64,000 bases of DNA, taken from Eisenbergiella tayi (GTDB lineage Bacteria > Bacillota > Clostridia > Lachnospirales > Lachnospiraceae). Where the stretch lies: positions 412,272-476,271 of the forward strand of contig NZ_MPDJ01000004.1 of assembly GCF_001881565.1 (NCBI RefSeq). Direction: 5' to 3'. Below the pieces are notes generated by a model, which did no database searches, was not told the origin of the DNA, and worked only from the letters and a program-made list of their open reading frames with translations. The translations under genes were made by a program, and so were the position numbers. Below, piece by piece: positions 32,965 to 42,005 of the stretch (positions within the stretch are counted from its first letter, which is position 1; every line of letters begins with the position of its first letter).

Positions 32965-35157
32965 TTACATCGATTTCCTTTCCGCGATTTCGGCCATTTT
33001 GGCATCGTTCAGCCTGGTGTCCCCATGGACTCTGGAATAGGACAGATAACCATTCATCCTGTCAATTTTGGTAAGGTTATGGCTTCCGCATTTGGGGCAT
33101 ACATCCATTTCCAGCTCCTGGTGTCCGCAGTCGTCACAGTAAGCCAGGGAAAGATTTACGCCTTCATAAAAGCCTTTTTCCATAGCCCTGCGGATAAGGG
33201 TCTTTACAGCTTCCATGTTATAATCGATCGGATATTTCACATACTGGATTTTCCCGCCGTTGCAGAGGTTCCAGAAACGGCCTTCCTTGTCCTGCTTTTC
33301 AATGGGAGTAATCTCCTCCGTCACATGACAGTGAAAGCTGTTGCTCACATATTCCCTGTCGGATACGCCTTCTATAATCCCGTATTTATTGCGGAACTGC
33401 TTAACCTGCAGGCCGCACAGATTTTCAGCAGGCGTTCCGTAAATAGCGTAAAGATTGCCGTCTTCTTCCTTGTATTCATTGATCTTGCTGTTAATATGCT
33501 CCATGACTTCCAATGCAAACTGGCCATCCTCCACCAGGGATTTGCCGTTATAAAGCATCTGCATTTCATTCAGGGCCGTAATGCCGAAGGATGCGGTTGC
33601 CGATTTCAGGAGGGGCTTGATCTTATCGGAAAGCTTCAGATTTCCGCCCAGGAAGCCGCCTTCACAGTACGCAAGAGGGTTGGTGGAGGCGCGCATTTCT
33701 CCCAGATACGCATAGGTACGGATATGGAGCTGTCTGATAAGGTTCAGGTAATAATCCAATACCTCGTAGAAATCCCGGCTCTCCTGTCTTGCTTTGGCAA
33801 GAATCATAGGCAGATGGAGGGACACGGCGCCAATATTGAAACGTCCCACAAATACAGGAACATCCTTGTCATCCGCAGGATGCATCCCGCCCCTTTCATA
33901 CCAGGGAGACAGGAAAGCGCGGCAGCCCATGGGAGAAACGATTTTTCCGTATTTTTTATACATGCTCGCCACATAGCCCTCGCCGGTCAGGCTCAGCCAG
34001 TCCGGATACATGGTCTTGGCGGAGCATTTCACACCCACTTCAAACACATCCTCAAGAGGCTTTCCGGGGCTATGAAGATTCTCGTCATAAAGGAATACGA
34101 TCTTGGGGAACAGAACCGGCTTCCTGAAGCCTTCCTTTCCCTGGCCTTCCCGGCGCACATTCAGCATGGACATGGTTGCCAGCTTGGCAAAACGTCCTGT
34201 GCCGGTTCCTGCCGTTACCGTGATAAAAGGATAGTCCCCGCGGCTGCTCGCCACCGTGTTGAACTTATACTCCCAGCCCTGGAAGCCCTGTTCCATTTCC
34301 TTTACCACATCCTTATAGGCCACCTCTTCCGCTTTATCCTGAGGGACTCCCAAATCTATATATTTCTTCAGATCCCGTTCATAGGATTTGCGTGCATAAG
34401 GCTCAAGGATCAAATCCACGCTGGGCACGGTAAATCCGCCGTACTGCTGGCTGGCGGCGCTGAGCACGATATCCCCGATAACATCAAAGGCCACATCCAG
34501 GGTCTTTGGCTCGTTATACCATATATTTCCCATTTCAAAACCGCCGGAAAGCACATTCTGCACATCGAACAGACAGCAGTTCATGGTGTCTCTTCTGGCC
34601 GACATGTCATGGACATAGATATAGCCGTCCCTGCAGGCCTGAATCTCTTCCGTAGTCATGAAAAACTTCTGGTACAGCTCCTTGTTCAGCTGATTGAAAA
34701 TCAGGCTTCTCTTTGTGGAAACCAGCGCAGAATCGGTATTGGCGTTCTCCTTATCCCCGATATACATGATGGACTGGCTTTTCTTGTAAACATCATCCAG
34801 CATGCGGACAAAGTCCTGTTTGTAATTGCGGTAATCCCGATAGCTTTTCGCTACGATGGGCTTTACCTCCTCCAATGCGCTCTCCACGATATTATGCATG
34901 ACCGGAATGGGAATTTCGCTGCACTCCAGCTCATCCACCTTTTCAATCACATAGCAGCATATTTTTCTTTTCTCTTCATCCGTAAATTTGGTAAGGGCAC
35001 GGTAAGCGCTCTTTCCTACCGCATTGACAACCTTCTGCACATTAAAGGATTCTCTTGTCCCGTCCTTCTTGACTACCTTCACGTCCAGCCTGGTCTGATA
35101 TTCACTGCCGTAATCCTGACTCTCATTTTCTTTCATTCCCTGTACCATCGCTTCCAT
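32965..35157 (-). CDS. nrdD: Anaerobic (class III) ribonucleoside-triphosphate reductase
   Basis: A 730-residue enzyme converting NTPs to dNTPs without oxygen. An ATP-cone allosteric domain lies at about residues 25-115 (VVKKDGTRESFNVQKVVNAVG). The catalytic barrel follows. The C terminus has a four-cysteine zinc site (CDDCGHQELEMDVCPKC) and the glycyl radical region RMNGYLSYSR. Activated by the adjacent NrdG. GGAGGGTTAGAAT precedes the ATG. Confidence 0.95.
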   Translation of the reverse strand: MEAMVQGMKENESQDYGSEYQTRLDVKVVKKDGTRESFNVQKVVNAVGKSAYRALTKFTDEEKRKICCYVIEKVDELECSEIPIPVMHNIVESALEEVKPIVAKSYRDYRNYKQDFVRMLDDVYKKSQSIMYIGDKENANTDSALVSTKRSLIFNQLNKELYQKFFMTTEEIQACRDGYIYVHDMSARRDTMNCCLFDVQNVLSGGFEMGNIWYNEPKTLDVAFDVIGDIVLSAASQQYGGFTVPSVDLILEPYARKSYERDLKKYIDLGVPQDKAEEVAYKDVVKEMEQGFQGWEYKFNTVASSRGDYPFITVTAGTGTGRFAKLATMSMLNVRREGQGKEGFRKPVLFPKIVFLYDENLHSPGKPLEDVFEVGVKCSAKTMYPDWLSLTGEGYVASMYKKYGKIVSPMGCRAFLSPWYERGGMHPADDKDVPVFVGRFNIGAVSLHLPMILAKARQESRDFYEVLDYYLNLIRQLHIRTYAYLGEMRASTNPLAYCEGGFLGGNLKLSDKIKPLLKSATASFGITALNEMQMLYNGKSLVEDGQFALEVMEHINSKINEYKEEDGNLYAIYGTPAENLCGLQVKQFRNKYGIIEGVSDREYVSNSFHCHVTEEITPIEKQDKEGRFWNLCNGGKIQYVKYPIDYNMEAVKTLIRRAMEKGFYEGVNLSLAYCDDCGHQELEMDVCPKCGSHNLTKIDRMNGYLSYSRVHGDTRLNDAKMAEIAERKSM

Positions 35158-35528
35158 ATTCTAACCCTCCTGCCTGCGGCTTTCCCGCAGACGAAAATTC
35201 AAAGGCTGAAAATTTCAACCAGCCTTCTCTCCTGTCCATGCCCTTGCGGCACATAAGCCTGTCCGCCGGACCGGCATTTTCATGCTTTCCGACATCTCAT
35301 CCAACTGCAGCAGCAGCGCAAATACGGGTAAAAAATCCGGCCTGCAGGAAACTGCTTCAGCAAGCGCCTCCTTTATGGGGCGCCCGGCACATTTCCCGCA
35401 ACCGGTCATACGTTATGCGTCGCTTTTTCTATTTTCATCCGTTCCTGCCTTCCTTGTGGGAAACAGAATAACCGGTTGATTTTTTCGGCAGAACGATACT
35501 ACATCCTGTCATTCACAGCAGTCCGCAT
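35158..35528 (-). other. Long leader of nrdD with small open frames
   Basis: About 370 bases lie between the promoter and nrdD. They contain a 10-codon frame (start near 35436) overlapping a 64-codon frame (35215-35409, starting MTGCGKCAG). The second has a CxxC pair but no recognisable family and no ribosome site of its own beyond coupling. No known riboswitch class was recognised. The frames may be chance. Confidence 0.35.
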
Positions 35529-35580
35529 ACTATATCTTGTATGCAGATACAAGTATAATAGAATAAAACCTCTCTGTCAA
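35525..35580 (-). promoter_or_regulatory. nrdDG-dut promoter with possible NrdR boxes
   Basis: On the minus strand TTGACA (35575-35580) and TATACT (35552-35557) have a 17-base spacer. Two related sites overlap the -10 box and the start region: CATACTATATCTTGTATG (35525-35542) and ATACAAGTATAATAG (35547-35561). Their spacing and AT-rich palindromic form resemble paired NrdR boxes, which repress ribonucleotide reductase genes. The match to the NrdR consensus is loose. Confidence 0.6.
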
Positions 35581-35608
35581 CACCTGGCAGGGCTTTTCTG
35601 TTTTTTCG

Positions 35609-36778
35609 TTATTTTGCCAAAATTCCACTTTCCTTCACGGCCTCCACCGCTTCTGTAATCGTCTCCACAGGAAGCGTCAGGGCAAAGCGTACATGCCCTT
35701 TTCCCAGCTCTCCGAAGCTGCTGCCGGGGGTACATAAAACGCCTGTCTTTTCCATAAGCTCCATGACGAATGCCGTATCATCTTCAAAGCCCTCTGGAAT
35801 GGGCGCCCAGGCAAACATGGTCCCTTCGCTGTCCGGAACATTCCAGCCGATGGAACGGAATCCACCGCAGAGCGCATCCCTGCGTTTCCTGTATTCCTCA
35901 CACTGCTTCAGAACCGGTTCATCCGGCCCGGTCAGGGCTGCAATCGCACCATACTGCACGGGAAGGAAGGTTCCGTAATCTATCTGGGAACGAAGCTTCT
36001 TAAAGTTCTGCACCAGTTCCCTGTTGCCGGTCAGGAAGCCCATCCGCGCTCCCGTATAATTAAAGGATTTGGAGAGGGAATAAAATTCCACGCACACCTC
36101 TTTGGCACCCGGAATGGAAAGAATGGAAATCCCTTTTCTTCCGTCATAAATAATATCCGAATAAGCATTGTCATGAATGATGATCAGCTCATGCTTTTTG
36201 GCCCAGGGAATCAGTTCTTCATAAAAGCTGTGGGGCGCACATTTACAGATGGGATTCATGGGATATGATACGATCATGAACTTGGCCTTATCCGCCAGCC
36301 CGCCCAGGGCCTCCAGATCCGGCAGATAATGGTTTTCCTCTGTCAGATCATAGGTCATCAGCCTGGCGCCTGCCAGAGAAGGGCCTATCGCAAAAATAGG
36401 ATAACCGGGATCCGGCACGAGAACGATATCCTCCCTGTCACACAGCGACAGTCCAATGTGGGCGATACCTTCCTGGGAACCATATACAGACATGATTTCA
36501 TCCGGTTCCAGCTCCACCCCATACCTTTTTTTATAACGGCTGATAACAGCCTCTGTCAGCTCCGGAAGATCCTGCAGCGCATATTTATAATTTTCCGGCT
36601 TACGCGCAGCCTCCGCCACCGCATCCATTATCGCCTGCTGCGGCTGAAAATCCGGCGTTCCTACTGAAAGGTTGTACACCTTTCTCCCCTCCCGCACCAG
36701 TTCTTCCTTTTTTTCATTCAGCACCTGGAAAATGCCTTCTTCGTAATCCTTCATTCTGGATGCAAAACGAAGCTCCAT
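35609..36778 (-). CDS. Class I/II aminotransferase (PLP-dependent)
   Basis: A 389-residue fold-type I PLP enzyme. The Schiff-base lysine lies in SLSKSFNYTGARMGFL, the PLP-phosphate arginine region is visible, and there is the NPICKCAP substrate loop. The overall pattern resembles LL-diaminopimelate/alanine-type aminotransferases of Clostridia. The ATG at 36778 has GGAGGAAATC just upstream, preferred over 36790. It lies 27 bases downstream of the WYL regulator gene on the same strand. The substrate cannot be fixed. Confidence 0.85.
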   Translation of the reverse strand: MELRFASRMKDYEEGIFQVLNEKKEELVREGRKVYNLSVGTPDFQPQQAIMDAVAEAARKPENYKYALQDLPELTEAVISRYKKRYGVELEPDEIMSVYGSQEGIAHIGLSLCDREDIVLVPDPGYPIFAIGPSLAGARLMTYDLTEENHYLPDLEALGGLADKAKFMIVSYPMNPICKCAPHSFYEELIPWAKKHELIIIHDNAYSDIIYDGRKGISILSIPGAKEVCVEFYSLSKSFNYTGARMGFLTGNRELVQNFKKLRSQIDYGTFLPVQYGAIAALTGPDEPVLKQCEEYRKRRDALCGGFRSIGWNVPDSEGTMFAWAPIPEGFEDDTAFVMELMEKTGVLCTPGSSFGELGKGHVRFALTLPVETITEAVEAVKESGILAK

Positions 36779-36805
36779 GATTTCCTCCATTCTGCCGCCG
36801 GCACA

Positions 36806-37813
36806 TCATTGCCCCGAACAGCCTTCCTCATATCGATCGTATATTTTTTTCAGATAATTTCTGTATTCTTCCACTACGTTTTCCGGTCCTGCAAGCCGTA
36901 CCTGCGTTCCAAGCCCGGCAAGCCATCCAAAAAACTGGCCGCTGACCGCCACCTTCACACGTACACGGAAGGTGCCTTCCTGCAGCCTTCTTATATCGGT
37001 TTCCCTGCCGAACCGATCCAGTACCACCCCAATCAATTGATCGGCAAAAACCAGGGATACGATTTCCTCCCTGCCCCCGTACATCCCGAAGGTTTTATTC
37101 GTATAAACGGCAATATCAAAATTTTCAAAAACGCTGCTTCCCTGTCTTTCTTCCCGGGTAAGCCCGATGGACCCCATTTTATCCACCCGGTAATGCTTCA
37201 TCAGATCCGCTTCTTTGTCATAGCCGATCAGATAATAATTCTCATCATTCCAGGACAGCGCCCACGGGCTGATCACATATCTTGCCCCTCCCTTTCTCGG
37301 AACAAGCTTCTTATCCAGCGTCCACTCCATATACTGAAACGAGATCTGCCTGTTTTCCTGTATCGCCCGATGGATAAAATCCACATTATAATAAATGCTT
37401 TCATTATCGGTCTTTACCCGGCCCGCCACATAAACCTGACGCTGCAGCTGCTGTGCCTCTTTGCCGCTGACAAACTGTTCCAGCTTATTTATCAGTTCCC
37501 TGGATTTGCGCAGAGTGATGAAACGGGAGGCCTGGACAACATCCACCAGGAGCTTCAGTTCCGCCAGTTCGAACTCCCGGCTTCCCATATAATAACCGCT
37601 TCCGCCTTTCGTTTTAACATGTATAATGTCGTAGCCGAAATCTGTCAGACGCGCAATATCATCATAAATGCTTTTTCTTTCCGCACTGATGTCATATTTT
37701 TCCAGGCGTTCGATCAGCTGCTGGGAATTGAGGTAATGCTCCTCATCGGTCTCCTTCTGCAATATTCTGAGCAGGTATAGCAGTTTCAGCTTCTGATTAG
37801 ATGATTTTGGCAT
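36806..37813 (-). CDS. WYL-domain HTH transcriptional regulator
   Basis: A 335-residue regulator. An N-terminal HTH_11/DeoR-like domain (about residues 8-75, LLRILQKETDEEHYLNSQQL) precedes a WYL domain at about 140-225 (ISFQYMEW...YVISPWALSWNDENYYLIGYD) and a C-terminal WCX domain. WYL domains sense nucleic-acid-like or small ligands. The start is taken at MPKSSNQ (37813), since the upstream extension is short and unsupported. Confidence 0.85.
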   Translation of the reverse strand: MPKSSNQKLKLLYLLRILQKETDEEHYLNSQQLIERLEKYDISAERKSIYDDIARLTDFGYDIIHVKTKGGSGYYMGSREFELAELKLLVDVVQASRFITLRKSRELINKLEQFVSGKEAQQLQRQVYVAGRVKTDNESIYYNVDFIHRAIQENRQISFQYMEWTLDKKLVPRKGGARYVISPWALSWNDENYYLIGYDKEADLMKHYRVDKMGSIGLTREERQGSSVFENFDIAVYTNKTFGMYGGREEIVSLVFADQLIGVVLDRFGRETDIRRLQEGTFRVRVKVAVSGQFFGWLAGLGTQVRLAGPENVVEEYRNYLKKIYDRYEEGCSGQ

Positions 37814-37834
37814 ATTTAACCCCGCACCACTCAC

Positions 37835-37862
37835 AAAAAAGAGCGGGATCCCCCACTCTTTT
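37835..37862 (-). terminator. Terminator after the 55-residue membrane protein gene
   Basis: A stem AAAAGAGTGGG / CCCGCTCTTTT with a short loop, followed on the minus strand by T. It separates the small gene from the WYL regulator. Confidence 0.75.
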
Positions 37863-37893
37863 GGTTAATAAAAACGTTAACTCTTTTCTTCCG

Positions 37894-38061
37894 TCAGGAC
37901 TGCCCGTTCCCGGTACTCTCCTGAACCGACGCATCCTTGGCATCCTTCTTCTTACGCAGATTGATACCGATAAAGCAGGCTATTACCCCTAAAATAACAA
38001 TCAAGATAAAAAGAAGCAAATAAGATAAAAATGAATTAAAAAACAATGTAAAATTAGCCAT
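37894..38061 (-). CDS. Small single-pass membrane protein
   Basis: A 55-residue frame with one hydrophobic helix (about residues 11-33, LSYLLLFILIVILGVIACF) and a charged tail starting LRKKKDAKDAS. It is followed by a good terminator, which argues that it is expressed. The ribosome site (GGAAAT) is weak. No family recognised. Confidence 0.55.
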   Translation of the reverse strand: MANFTLFFNSFLSYLLLFILIVILGVIACFIGINLRKKKDAKDASVQESTGNGQS

Positions 38062-38191
38062 ATTTCCAACCCCTTGTCTGACCTACTGTCCTGCAGATTT
38101 CCACACCGTATACCCGACCGTTTACCTTGTCCATCATACCATTGAACCGGCGGACGCGTCAAGTATCCAATGCTTCATTTTCATGCTGTAT

Positions 38192-38665
38192 TTACATCAC
38201 CCCGGGATCCACCAGCAGCCCGTCCCCGTCCGCCGCAGAGGTTGCGAGCACGTCGCAGCGTTCATTTTCCGGATGCCCGTCATGCCCCTTGACCCAGGTA
38301 AATGTGATTTTATGCTGTTCCGCCGCCTTCAGAAGGCGCTTCCACAGATCCACATTTTTAACCGGCCCGGAGGCTCCCTTCCAGTTTTTCTTCAGCCAGC
38401 CGTCTATCCAATGCTTGTTAAAAGCATCCGTCACATATTTGGAATCCGAAATCACCTCTACCCGGCAGGGGCGGTTCAGCGCTTCCAGCCCTGCAATAAC
38501 CGCCATCAGTTCCATTCGGTTATTCGTCGTTTTCACATATCCTCCGGAAAGCTCCTTTTCATGAAGCATTCCCTTCTGATCCACATACTGCAATATGGCG
38601 CCGTATCCGCCGGGCCCTTCCGGATTTCCCCGCGCAGCACCGTCCGTAAAAATCTTTACATCCAT
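38192..38665 (-). CDS. rnhA: Ribonuclease HI
   Basis: A 157-residue nuclease that removes RNA from RNA-DNA hybrids. Catalytic acids: Asp in FTDGAARGN, Glu in NNRMELMAVI, Asp in ISDSKYV and the late Asp in ERCDVLAT, with the conserved VKGHDGHPENE loop. GGGAGAGTCT precedes the ATG. The previous 130 bases (38062-38191) hold no gene. Confidence 0.93.
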   Translation of the reverse strand: MDVKIFTDGAARGNPEGPGGYGAILQYVDQKGMLHEKELSGGYVKTTNNRMELMAVIAGLEALNRPCRVEVISDSKYVTDAFNKHWIDGWLKKNWKGASGPVKNVDLWKRLLKAAEQHKITFTWVKGHDGHPENERCDVLATSAADGDGLLVDPGVM

Positions 38666-38678
38666 AGACTCTCCCTCT

Positions 38679-40448
38679 TTATGTCCAGCTTCCTGTATTC
38701 AGAAAATGAGAAGCCAGGCCTTCCGCCTCTTCAATAATTGCCTCTTCATATCCGATAATCCCCAGCAGGCGGATGGCATTGCGGCTCACCGCTTTGCCGG
38801 TTCGGAGAACATAATTGAAAAGGATATCACCTTCCTCAATTTCTTCTTCAAAATGATAATTATCATAGCATTCTGCCAGCAGTTCCGTCAACTCGATATC
38901 ATGAGTCGCCGCAAAGCAGAGGACTCCCGGCCTGTGAAGGCTCTGGAGTATCTTTGTGGAAGCGGCAATACGTTCCACCGTATTGGTTCCCCGCAGCACC
39001 TCATCCACAAAACAGAGAACCGGGTTTGTTCCGGGATCCTCTTCATGCTGCCTCGCGACATCAAGGATACGTTTCAGAGATTTGATTTCCACAATATAAT
39101 AGCTCTCGCCGCCTTCCAGATCGTCCCGCAGAGCCATTGAGGTCATGATCTGATACCGATCCCCCTGATAGAAATCGGCGGCGCAGGTATTGATTGTCTG
39201 GGCCAGCAGCGCATTGACTGCCACGGCCTTCAGGAAAGTGGATTTACCGGAGGCATTGGAACCGGTAAGCAGAACGCCCTGCTCCACACAGATGTCATTT
39301 TTAACTGCGTCCTCCAGCAAAGGATGATATAAGCCCTTTAATTCCAGATGACCACAGGCTCCCATCCTGCCGTTCGTTTCGAAGCAGGGAACACACCACC
39401 CCTGGTGCAGGCTGGCCCGATAGGATGATATCGCTATATAACATTCCGCTCTTCCCGTTATGGTAATCATCCTGTCGATATCGTTCATATGCTTTTTCAC
39501 CTCACGGAGCATGGAATTAAAGCATATGATATCCAGGTGCAGAAGCATATTGACGTAATCCAGTAAAATGGAAAGAGGATCCCCTGCCATACTGCTTCCG
39601 CGCATCCCCAGCATGGCGCTGTAGCGGAATTTGCCAAACCTTCCTTCCAGCTCCTTCAGGCGTTTCCATTCCTCCTTCAGCACAGGAATATCCATAGATA
39701 CAAGCTGTTTGGAGAAATCAAGGATCCGGCGTACATAGGCGAAGCTGGTAAGATACGGTTCAATCTCCTGCTTCTTTTTCATATAGCTATAGATATTAAT
39801 GGAAATCAGCGTGAACAAAAACAGCATGCCAAAAGGCGGGGAAGCGATCATAGTCAAAATCGCCGGGATAAAAAGCAGATCGATTACGATAGCGGTTAAA
39901 CTGCTGGATTCACCCAGCTTATCCAGATATTCCAGATAATCATAAACGGAATACTTACCGCTCCTTCCAAGCTGCATGAAAGCGTACTGCAGCTCCTCCC
40001 TCTCTTTTTCGTTTTCGGAAAAATATGCAATCTTCTCTTCCATGGATATCCGTCCGCCCGTTTTCCCGGAACTGCCCGTCCCATTTCCTTTGGATGACAG
40101 CATCTCTGTTTCCATTTCTCCCTCCCTCATTTCAGGTGTCCGCAGCATATAATACAAATACTCCTGCCCTGCTGAGGAATAGGTATGGTTCATCCGGAAA
40201 TACAGCTGATCCATTCCCAAATCATTCCAGGTAATGTCGTCAATCTGTCCTTTTTTCTGGTGCGCAGAAAAATAACCCGGAATACTGGAAAGCTCCTCAT
40301 CCCCATAATCTCTGTCCGGTGTCTTCCCATATCTGTCATGTATCAGCCATTTCAGCCGTTTCTTTCTACTTTTCTCATCAAACGCCCCCTTGAGAAATAT
40401 GGCAAGAACCACTCCGATTACGATTGCCACTACTGTCAGCCATTCCAT
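38679..40448 (-). CDS. Membrane-anchored MutS-like ATPase
   Basis: A 589-residue protein with an N-terminal membrane helix (WLTVVAIVIGVVLAIFLKG), a second hydrophobic pair at about residues 185-225, and a C-terminal MutS ATPase domain. Walker A is GSNASGKST, Walker B is LCFVDEVLRGTN, and the switch histidine lies in AATHD. It lacks the mismatch-recognition, connector and clamp domains of MutS, so it is not the classical repair protein. Such short MutS-like proteins are common in Firmicutes, with an unclear role. AGGAAGGAGAG precedes the ATG. Confidence 0.85.
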   Translation of the reverse strand: MEWLTVVAIVIGVVLAIFLKGAFDEKSRKKRLKWLIHDRYGKTPDRDYGDEELSSIPGYFSAHQKKGQIDDITWNDLGMDQLYFRMNHTYSSAGQEYLYYMLRTPEMREGEMETEMLSSKGNGTGSSGKTGGRISMEEKIAYFSENEKEREELQYAFMQLGRSGKYSVYDYLEYLDKLGESSSLTAIVIDLLFIPAILTMIASPPFGMLFLFTLISINIYSYMKKKQEIEPYLTSFAYVRRILDFSKQLVSMDIPVLKEEWKRLKELEGRFGKFRYSAMLGMRGSSMAGDPLSILLDYVNMLLHLDIICFNSMLREVKKHMNDIDRMITITGRAECYIAISSYRASLHQGWCVPCFETNGRMGACGHLELKGLYHPLLEDAVKNDICVEQGVLLTGSNASGKSTFLKAVAVNALLAQTINTCAADFYQGDRYQIMTSMALRDDLEGGESYYIVEIKSLKRILDVARQHEEDPGTNPVLCFVDEVLRGTNTVERIAASTKILQSLHRPGVLCFAATHDIELTELLAECYDNYHFEEEIEEGDILFNYVLRTGKAVSRNAIRLLGIIGYEEAIIEEAEGLASHFLNTGSWT

Positions 40449-40469
40449 GCTTTCTCTCCTTCCTGCTGC

Positions 40470-41198
40470 CTAAATTTCAAACACGTCTCCGCGTTCTTTT
40501 ATCTCCATAATCCGATCCGCGTATGGCCGGCCTGTTTCCGTTTCTCTGTATTTGGCAATGTATCCGTATTCCTCCCACATATGCATGGGGAAAATATGGG
40601 CCGCATCCGTTTTCTGAAGAAAATAATCCATTCCATAACCGAAGGCTGCCTCCAGCCTGGGATCAAGAGGTACAAAGGCCGCATCGAAAAAAGAGCCCTC
40701 AATGCTGTCAATCTCCCTTTTGTAATTCACCTCCATGTTCCGGTTCCAGGACAGAGGCTCGCCCTCCCAATACCACCAGTTCAGATCACCCGCATGATAT
40801 ATCGATTTTCCTTCCGCCTCCACAAGGAAGGCGACTCCTTCATCCGTAGACTTCAGCGTACGGATTCTCACAGCGCCGTCGCCATCCCCGTATACCAGAC
40901 TCTCGCGGGCCTTCATGGATGTTACATCTTCAAGTGCTTCCGGATCCGCTTTCTTATGAACCATCTGGGCCCGGCTCAGCTTAATATCATTTCCGAAGAA
41001 AAAATGAATATGAGGATATTGTTCCCGCAGGCTGAAAATCTTCCTATTAAAATGATCCTGATGCCGGTGGGATGCAAATACCAAAATGATTTTCTGTTTA
41101 TCCCAGACAGGCAGTTCCCCTGTAAAATAATCAAACAGCAGCACCTGCTTTTCAAGCTCCACTGAAAAACCGCTGTGCGCAATATACGTAATTTTCAT
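40470..41198 (-). CDS. MBL-fold metal-dependent hydrolase
   Basis: A 242-residue protein of the metallo-beta-lactamase fold. Metal ligands appear in SHRHQDHF (HxHxDH-like), the later HAGD and the C-terminal HMW. It resembles UlaG-like/YfcE-like cytoplasmic hydrolases, but the substrate is unknown. GGAAGGACGG precedes the ATG at 41198; a longer in-frame start at 41279 is rejected. Confidence 0.82.
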   Translation of the reverse strand: MKITYIAHSGFSVELEKQVLLFDYFTGELPVWDKQKIILVFASHRHQDHFNRKIFSLREQYPHIHFFFGNDIKLSRAQMVHKKADPEALEDVTSMKARESLVYGDGDGAVRIRTLKSTDEGVAFLVEAEGKSIYHAGDLNWWYWEGEPLSWNRNMEVNYKREIDSIEGSFFDAAFVPLDPRLEAAFGYGMDYFLQKTDAAHIFPMHMWEEYGYIAKYRETETGRPYADRIMEIKERGDVFEI

Positions 41199-41232
41199 AA
41201 TTCCGTCCTTCCGTTTTATAGCCGCATGTCCC

Positions 41233-41736
41233 TTAAAAGCTCCTGATTTTATCCGAACCGTCATCCACTGTTTTTTCAATGGAACGGATCACCACATAAT
41301 AACCGTAGCTGCCGTTTACTTCCACATAAACCCGATCTCCTGTCTTATGTCCCAGAAGCGCCTTGCCGATGGGTGATTCCGTACTGACAAGCCCTTCCAG
41401 CGAATTTCCCCGCATAGTGGTGACGATTTTTATCTTTTCCACCGTCTGGTCTTCTTCAAAAAGCAGCTCCACCGTATTGTTTACACCCACCTCATCCTCT
41501 TTGGAATCCTCCGGGATGATTTCCGCAGTCTTTATCATTCTTTCCAGAAACCGGATTCTGCTTTCGTTCCTGTTTTTTTCTCTTTTTGCCGCATAGTACT
41601 CGAAATTTTCACTCAGATCCCCCTGGGCCCGGGCTTCCTTCACCGCCTCCAGCGCTTCCTTACGTACCACCAGCTTCCGGTGCTCTATCTCTTCCTTCAT
41701 TCGTTTTATGTCATTTTCGGTCAGTTGATTATGCAT
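41233..41736 (-). CDS. greA: Transcription elongation factor GreA/GreB family
   Basis: A 167-residue factor that rescues backtracked RNA polymerase. The N-terminal coiled coil has the acidic tip sequence QGDLSENFEYYAAKREK, and the C-terminal FKBP-like domain includes ESPIGKALLGHKTGDRV. GGGAGTGGCGGT precedes the ATG at 41736; a long upstream in-frame extension is not credible. It may be a paralogue of the housekeeping GreA. Confidence 0.88.
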   Translation of the reverse strand: MHNQLTENDIKRMKEEIEHRKLVVRKEALEAVKEARAQGDLSENFEYYAAKREKNRNESRIRFLERMIKTAEIIPEDSKEDEVGVNNTVELLFEEDQTVEKIKIVTTMRGNSLEGLVSTESPIGKALLGHKTGDRVYVEVNGSYGYYVVIRSIEKTVDDGSDKIRSF

Positions 41737-41927
41737 ACCGCCACTCCCTTGCCTGTTCAAATGGTTTCCGGGATATTGTACCACACATTTTTCTTCCTGT
41801 TTATCCTTCCCGGAAAATTTATAAAAATTTATGTTTTTATAATTCGAAATTCCGGCTGCCTCCGGCAAGCCCTTTTCCCTGGATCCGTTCCCTGTATAGC
41901 GTTCAGAACAGGCATGATAACCGATCG

Positions 41928-41963
41928 AAAAAGGATCCCCGCCATATTGCCGCAGGGATCCTT
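41928..41963 (-). terminator. Terminator of the purine permease gene
   Basis: A stem AAGGATCCC / GGGATCCTT followed on the minus strand by TTTTT. Confidence 0.8.
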
Positions 41964-42005
41964 CCATATAAATGTTTTTCTTTATAAATGTCCTTCTTTT
42001 TCGAA

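Noticed and set aside
32962..35256. A 764-codon plus-strand frame opposite nrdD
   Set aside because: It lies antisense to a certain, highly conserved gene and resembles no family; it is a shadow of codon bias.
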